26,937 nt of DNA from PWXP01 sp964487655 (GTDB taxonomy: Bacteria; Planctomycetota; Planctomycetia; Pirellulales; Thermoguttaceae), in the NCBI GenBank assembly GCA_964487655.1, contig CAZASB010000022.1:1-26937 (forward strand), read 5' to 3'. The notes below the pieces were generated by a model. That model searched no databases. It saw only the letters and a program-made list of their open reading frames with translations, and had not been told where the DNA came from. Shown here piece by piece: positions 22,942 through 26,937 of this stretch (position 1 is the stretch's first letter; every line of letters starts with the position of its first letter). The position numbers were made by a program, and so were the translations under genes.

Positions 22942-24657
22942 ATGAACACCACCCACCTGGCAACGCGACGTCTCGGCGACGTACTCATCGATCGGGGATA
23001 TCTGACCGACGAGCAGCTTGTGCGCGCGCTGGACGTGCAGAAGCAAGACCATCGCGGGCGGCTGCTTGGCGAGATTCTCGTTGAACTGGAGTTGTGCAGC
23101 GAGGATCAGATTGTCGAGTGCCTGGCCAAAGAGTACGGGGTTCCTTACGCGAAGCTCGAAGCACGTTTGTTCGACCCGGCCGTTGTCGACATCCTGCCTC
23201 GCGACTACATCGAGCAGAATCTTGTACTGCCGCTGTTCCTCGTGCGCGGTGTCCTGACCATTGCCATCTCGGAACCCTCCAATCTGTTCCTGATCGACGA
23301 AATCCGTTCGACCAGCAACTCGCAGGTGCAAATTGTCGCGGCCACGTCGAAAGACATTCGGCGGATGATCACCACGCTGCCGAACTCGAAGGTGTTCGTC
23401 ATCGACGACATCATCGAGGAGTCGGACAGCGCCGATGTAACGCTGATTGAAGAGGCGATCGAAGACATTGGCGACGTTGAGGAAATCGCCGGTCAATCGC
23501 CGGTGATCCGTCTGGTGAATTACGTGATTTTCAACGCGGTGAAGGAAGGGGCCAGCGACATCCACATCGAGCCGGCGGACCGCTGTATGCGTATTCGCTA
23601 CCGGGTGGACGGCCGGCTGTACAAATCGCTCGAGGTTCCCCAGCACCTGCTCTCGGCGGTCACCAGCCGCATTAAGATCATGGGAGGCATGGACATCAGT
23701 GAGCGGCGTCTGCCCCAGGACGGCAGGGTTCACGTGCTCCTGGAGGGCCGGAAAATCGACTTGCGAGTCAGCACCTTCCCGACGGCCATCGGCGAGAAGA
23801 CGGTCATTCGAGTGCTCGACACGCGAAGCGTTTCTCTGAACTTGGAGGATCTCGGCTTCGCCGAGGACGTGCTGGCCCAGTTCCAGCAGAGCATCCGCGC
23901 GCCCAACGGCATCATCCTGGTGACCGGGCCCACCGGCAGCGGCAAGTCGACCACGCTCTATGCCGCGATGAACTCCATTAGTTCCATGGAGAACAACATC
24001 TGCACGGTGGAAGATCCCATCGAATACCATCTGCCGCTGATCAACCAGTTCCAGGTGCAAACGAAGATCGGGCTGACGTTTTCCAAGGCGCTTCGCACGC
24101 TGCTGCGGCAGGATCCGGACGTGATCATGGTTGGCGAAGTGCGCGACGAAGAGACGGCGCGCATGGCCATTCAGGCCGCTCTGACGGGCCACCTCGTGTT
24201 CAGCACGCTGCATACGAACGACGCCTCGTCGGCCATTACCCGACTGATCAATATGGGGGTCGAATCGTACCTGATTGGCGCCGCGCTGAACATGGTGCTG
24301 GCCCAGCGGCTGGTGCGCCGCGTGTGCGCCAAATGCCGCCAGGTGGTTGAGCCGCCTCGAACCGTTCGGAAAGCGTTGGAAAAAATGGGGGTAGAGTGCG
24401 ATCAGTTTCACAAAGGCGTGGGGTGCAAGAGTTGTCGGAATACCGGATACCGAGGCCGGCTTGGCGTGCATGAACTGCTCTTGATCAATGACGAACTCCG
24501 CGACGCAATCGTGTCCGACCCCAGCATTGGCGCAATCCGACGACTGGCGGCGAAGCAGGGCATGGTTACCTTGGCGTACGACGGGTTCCGCAAGGTTCGA
24601 GAAGGATTGACTACCATCGAAGAGGTGTTCCAGGTTGCGGGAGAAGTGGAGAACTGA
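22942..24657 (+). CDS. GspE/PilB-family secretion/assembly ATPase
   Basis: 571 residues. The N-terminal region has the two-part MshEN/T2SSE_N pattern ('RRLGDVLIDRGYLTDEQLVRAL' then 'LLGEILVELELCSEDQIVECLAKEYGVP', about 9-70), a fold that binds cyclic-di-GMP in some members. The ATPase core follows: Walker A GPTGSGKST starting near 329, the Asp box (CTVEDPIEYHL), Walker B (DPDVIMVGEVRDEETA) and the His box (LTGHLVFSTLHTNDA). A tetracysteine zinc motif (CAKC...CKSC, about 454-498) is typical of GspE and PilB and absent from PilT, so this is an assembly rather than a retraction motor. Hexameric, cytoplasmic, at the inner-membrane platform. No clear Shine-Dalgarno; the 30 bases upstream are C-rich. 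Confidence 0.95.
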   Translation: MNTTHLATRRLGDVLIDRGYLTDEQLVRALDVQKQDHRGRLLGEILVELELCSEDQIVECLAKEYGVPYAKLEARLFDPAVVDILPRDYIEQNLVLPLFLVRGVLTIAISEPSNLFLIDEIRSTSNSQVQIVAATSKDIRRMITTLPNSKVFVIDDIIEESDSADVTLIEEAIEDIGDVEEIAGQSPVIRLVNYVIFNAVKEGASDIHIEPADRCMRIRYRVDGRLYKSLEVPQHLLSAVTSRIKIMGGMDISERRLPQDGRVHVLLEGRKIDLRVSTFPTAIGEKTVIRVLDTRSVSLNLEDLGFAEDVLAQFQQSIRAPNGIILVTGPTGSGKSTTLYAAMNSISSMENNICTVEDPIEYHLPLINQFQVQTKIGLTFSKALRTLLRQDPDVIMVGEVRDEETARMAIQAALTGHLVFSTLHTNDASSAITRLINMGVESYLIGAALNMVLAQRLVRRVCAKCRQVVEPPRTVRKALEKMGVECDQFHKGVGCKSCRNTGYRGRLGVHELLLINDELRDAIVSDPSIGAIRRLAAKQGMVTLAYDGFRKVREGLTTIEEVFQVAGEVEN

Positions 24658-24658
24658 C

Positions 24659-25846
24659 ATGAACTACGACTACCGCGCCCGCGATCCGCTGGGAAATACG
24701 CACGAAGGCGTTATCGAGGCCGCCAGTGAGGAAGAGGCGTCCCAGCATCTGCGCCGCGATGGGTTCCAGGTGCTGGAGATTGACGAGGCCGATAGCGCCG
24801 GACTGATCCCGCAGGGAGTCTCCAAGAACGATATCATTTACGTGACCTGCCAGTTGGCCATCATGGTCGACACGGGAATCACCCTTTCCGCGGCCCTGTC
24901 GGGCATCGTGGAGCAGGAGACCAATCCGACCCTCCATCGCATCCTGGCCGACCTTCGCGACAAGGTGGAGGCCGGCGACGATTTCTCCCGCTCGCTGGCC
25001 AAGTACCCGAAGTACTTCGACAAGACGTATGTGTCACTCGTCAAGGCGAGTGAAGCCACCGGCACGCTCGCCGCAACGCTGGAACGCATTGCCGAATATC
25101 TGCGCAAGGAAGTCGAGACCAGGGGGAAGGTTCGCGCTGCCATGGCGTATCCTGCCGTCATGATGGTCATGGCGGCGGGAGTAACCATCTTCCTGCTCAC
25201 CTACATCTTGCCGAAGTTCACGCCGCTGTTCGAGTCGAAGGGGACCGAATTGCCAGGCCCCACCCTGTTGATGATCACGGTTTCCAACGCCTTGTTGGGA
25301 CACTGGTATCTTTGGCTGGCCGGGGTGGTCGGTTTGATTGTGGCGCTGTTCTACGCGAAACGCACCGTACCCGGGCGGCGCGTGCTGGACTGGCTCCGAA
25401 TCAATACGCCGATTGTCGGTGCCATGTCGCGCAAGGTGACCATCAGCCGGTCCATTCGAACCTTGGGGACCATGCTGCGAAGCGGCGTGCCCATTATGGA
25501 TGCCATCAAACTGGCGGGAGAAGTTTCCGGCAACAGCTACTACGAGGATCTTTGGAGCCACGTGCTCGACGAAGTAACCGGCGGCAATCGTATATGTGAA
25601 GCGCTGGCCGGCAATCCCCTGTTTCCTCGCGTACTCGTGCAGATGATCGCCTCCGGCGAGGAGACGGGAAAGCTCGACAGCGTGCTCGAACGTGTCAGTG
25701 TCTACTACGACCGTGAGGTGGAGACCGCCATCAAGGCCGCCACGAGCATGATCGAGCCCATCATGATCGCCGTGATGGGCGTCGTGGTGGGAACCATCGG
25801 CCTGGCACTGCTGCTGCCTATCTTCAGCCTCAGCCGCCAGCCTTGA
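24659..25846 (+). CDS. GspF/PilC-family inner-membrane platform protein
   Basis: 395 residues. It begins with the family's N-terminal 'YDYRARDPLGNTHEGVIEAASEEEA' segment, then two T2SSF repeats (about 62-185 and 265-388), each with helix motifs such as 'QLAIMVDTGITLSAAL' / 'TLGTMLRSGVPIMDAI' and 'KASEATGTL' / 'ASGEETGKL'. Three membrane segments lie near 165-190, 215-235 and 370-390. It interacts with GspE and moves pseudopilin subunits into the growing filament. ATG 24659 is one base after the GspE stop, with GGAG upstream, so the two are cotranslated. This is the last gene of the cluster. Confidence 0.95.
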   Translation: MNYDYRARDPLGNTHEGVIEAASEEEASQHLRRDGFQVLEIDEADSAGLIPQGVSKNDIIYVTCQLAIMVDTGITLSAALSGIVEQETNPTLHRILADLRDKVEAGDDFSRSLAKYPKYFDKTYVSLVKASEATGTLAATLERIAEYLRKEVETRGKVRAAMAYPAVMMVMAAGVTIFLLTYILPKFTPLFESKGTELPGPTLLMITVSNALLGHWYLWLAGVVGLIVALFYAKRTVPGRRVLDWLRINTPIVGAMSRKVTISRSIRTLGTMLRSGVPIMDAIKLAGEVSGNSYYEDLWSHVLDEVTGGNRICEALAGNPLFPRVLVQMIASGEETGKLDSVLERVSVYYDREVETAIKAATSMIEPIMIAVMGVVVGTIGLALLLPIFSLSRQP

Positions 25847-25989
25847 GACACGACTGGCAACCCGTGTACAACAACGAGGGCAGGCGACCCAGGGGCGCGA
25901 GCTGGCATGATGGACCGGAGATGCGCCGGAACGGAAGACGTTGGCGCGCACCCCAAGCGGTCTACACGCGCTCGTCGAGCGAGAGAGAC

Positions 25990-26015
25990 GGGTACCCCGA
26001 CCTCAGGGGGTACCC
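25990..26015. terminator. GC-rich hairpin between convergent gspF-like gene and rpsU
   Basis: GGGTACCCC (25990-25998) pairs perfectly with GGGGTACCC (26007-26015) around an 8-base loop. The right arm and part of the loop lie inside the last codons and stop of rpsU. It could act as a bidirectional terminator for the two convergent transcription units, but no T-run follows on either strand, so this is tentative. The 140 bases between 25847 and 25990 hold no recognisable gene. Confidence 0.35.
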
Positions 26016-26200
26016 AAAAGGCGAGTGCGACGTGAGCGCCGTTCAGCCCGAAGCCTTGCACGCCGCTTGACTTCGCTGGGCTTTTCGTAGTATTCGCGGC
26101 GACGCATTTCCTTCTTAATCCCGCTCCGCTCGACTAGCTTCCGGAATCGCCGCACGGCTTCTTGAATTGACTCACGTTCCCGCAACGTCAGTTTGACCAC
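26003..26200 (-). CDS. rpsU: Small-subunit ribosomal protein bS21
   Basis: 65 residues, highly basic, matching bS21: 'ESIQEAVRRFRKLVERSGIKKEMRRREYYEKPSEVKRRA' is the conserved core, and the length is within the normal 60-70 range. bS21 binds the 30S platform near the anti-Shine-Dalgarno and aids initiation. The start is GTG at 26200, supported by a near-perfect Shine-Dalgarno (AAAGGAGG, minus strand, 26213-26206) five bases upstream. Transcribed alone and convergent with the secretion cluster. The final codons overlap the hairpin at 25990-26015. Confidence 0.95.
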   Translation of the reverse strand: MVKLTLRERESIQEAVRRFRKLVERSGIKKEMRRREYYEKPSEVKRRARLRAERRSRRTRLLGTP

Positions 26201-26213
26201 TCAATCCTCCTTT

Positions 26214-26668
26214 GCTCATGGATTCATCAGATTCTCTTGATCAACGACAACACCGGCCCCCCAAGCGTTGCCGACAGCCCTTCACTATACACCAACCTAC
26301 GGGCTACTGTCCACCCTTATCGGCATGCCGACATCGGAATGTCGAACACCGACCCAAAAAGGCCGAAGGCAACGCCCTTTTCCGCAGTTCGATGCCGATT
26401 CCGCGAGGCGCGCTCAAGCAGCCCCATCGGTCGGCCGTTTTGCCGCAAGGCCGGACTGTCCCCCCTTCGCACGGCGTCTCAGCCAGCCGGAAACCGCCCG
26501 CAAGGCCCCATATCTCTGGTCTTGGCGAGAGGGCAAAATCGGGATAATCGTAAAACTTTTCCCAACTTAAACCTCTCCAAACACCTACGAAACGAAACCT
26601 AACCTTCCAGGCGACCCCGGGACGATGACGGGTCTACAGGCCCACAACTCCCTCAGTGGTGTATTTCA
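26214..26668. other. Non-coding stretch between rpsU and the small ORF
   Basis: About 455 bases. The minus-strand leader and promoter match of rpsU occupy the left 100 bases. Reading frames open across 26212-26602 on the plus strand are rich in Arg, Pro and Ser with no protein-like pattern, so I treat them as chance. No tRNA or other RNA gene is recognised. Confidence 0.5.
26284..26313 (-). promoter_or_regulatory. Promoter match for rpsU
   Basis: On the minus strand: TGGACA (26313-26308), an 18-base spacer and TATAGT (26289-26284). Each box matches consensus at five of six positions. Predicted start is near 26277, giving a leader of about 77 bases before the GTG at 26200. Confidence 0.45.
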
Positions 26669-26842
26669 ATGTCTCAACGGTCGTTTGTCAACCTGGCCCA
26701 CCTGGAAACCCTCCTAGAATTGGACCAGAGGCACGAAGAACTCTTGACCGAGCTAGGGGCATTGGATCGGCGGGTGTCCGATGTGCTACGAGAAGTCCGC
26801 GCTACAATCCAAGCCGAGGCGGGGCACGTCGCTACCGCCTAG
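26669..26842 (+). CDS. Small coiled-coil-like hypothetical protein
   Basis: 57 residues, unknown. It begins MSQRSFVNLAHLETLLELD and continues with a strongly helical, charged sequence ('QRHEELLTELGALDRRVSDV', 'LREVRATIQAEA') whose leucines and valines fall in a heptad-like pattern. That composition is far more protein-like than the overlapping longer frame at 26656-26874, which is rich in Pro, Arg and Gly. There is no clear Shine-Dalgarno before ATG 26669. No family is recognised and the neighbours give no clue. Confidence 0.5.
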   Translation: MSQRSFVNLAHLETLLELDQRHEELLTELGALDRRVSDVLREVRATIQAEAGHVATA

Positions 26843-26885
26843 CCGGACAATTCATGCCCCCCGGTGATTCATGATGCCAACGGCT

Positions 26886-26908
26886 TCCATTGACTGCCCT
26901 GCAATGGA
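26886..26908. repeat. Hairpin downstream of the small ORF
   Basis: TCCATTG (26886-26892) pairs exactly with CAATGGA (26902-26908) across a 9-base loop, with further wobble pairing outside. A smaller pair, CTGCT (26911-26915) and AGCAG (26924-26928), follows. No T-run, so its role as a terminator is uncertain. Confidence 0.3.
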
Positions 26909-26937
26909 GGCTGCTGAAATACTAGCAGTATAAATCG

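Noticed and set aside
22873..24660. 595-codon open frame on the minus strand opposite the GspE gene
   Set aside because: Shadow of the GspE/PilB ATPase, which has every expected motif on the other strand. The antisense product shows no family features.
26212..26602. Three overlapping plus-strand open frames right of rpsU
   Set aside because: All lack protein-like patterns and ribosome sites, and they cross the rpsU promoter region.
26656..26874. 72-codon open frame overlapping the small ORF
   Set aside because: Its Pro/Arg/Gly-rich composition is typical of a chance frame; the 57-codon frame within the same bases looks more protein-like.
26890..26934. TTGACT followed by TA-rich sequence as a promoter at the right edge
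   Set aside because: Spacing from TTGACT to any -10-like hexamer is 23 bases or more, too long for a sigma-70 promoter.

Overview
The window reads as part of a bacterial chromosome of moderately high GC, most likely from a planctomycete (Pirellulales-like). That placement is inferred from gene content: tandem DUF1080 domains, a Tat-exported TIM-barrel glycosidase-like protein, a hybrid type II secretion/type IV pilus cluster using PilM/N/O/P-type proteins, and a lone bS21 gene. There is no 16S or other decisive taxonomic marker. I see no tRNA, rRNA, CRISPR array, prophage or transposase gene.

Left third (1-9255): a Tat-signal glycoside-hydrolase-like protein (182-2236); a two-gene partner-switching unit of a STAS anti-anti-sigma factor and a Cache-HAMP-SpoIIE phosphatase (2424-4752); and a secreted double-DUF1080 protein (4825-6042). 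On the opposite strand, convergent with the last gene, is a galactokinase-like GHMP kinase downstream of a sodium:solute symporter (6061-9255). Sugar cleavage, import and phosphorylation are thus clustered. Several of these units have good sigma-70-type promoter matches, two of them of the form TTGAC[T/C]-N17-TAGA[C/G]T.

Middle and right (9256-25846): a 518-bp divergent intergenic region holds a REP-like palindrome and a structured leader (promoter match, GC-rich hairpin with T-run, second hairpin). It is followed by a long collinear cluster on the + strand: pseudopilins GspI, GspJ and GspK, a small membrane protein, GspH, PilM, PilN, PilO and PilP-like proteins, a GspD/PilQ secretin, a TPR lipoprotein, a histidine kinase, a CheY-like regulator, a second STAS protein, the GspE/PilB ATPase and the GspF/PilC platform protein. 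Together these would build an envelope-spanning secretion or pilus machine with its own signalling module. The major pseudopilin (GspG), a retraction ATPase (PilT) and the prepilin peptidase are not in the window.

The most striking feature is inside the secretin gene. A 100-bp element with 22-bp perfect terminal inverted repeats (27 of 29 when extended) is flanked by an exact 8-bp direct repeat, CAAAAGTC. This is the signature of a MITE, and it was inserted so that element plus duplication equals 36 codons, leaving the gene open.

Far right (25847-26937): ribosomal protein bS21 on the minus strand with a GTG start, a perfect Shine-Dalgarno and a promoter match; about 450 bp of apparently non-coding DNA; then a 57-codon coiled-coil-like small ORF.
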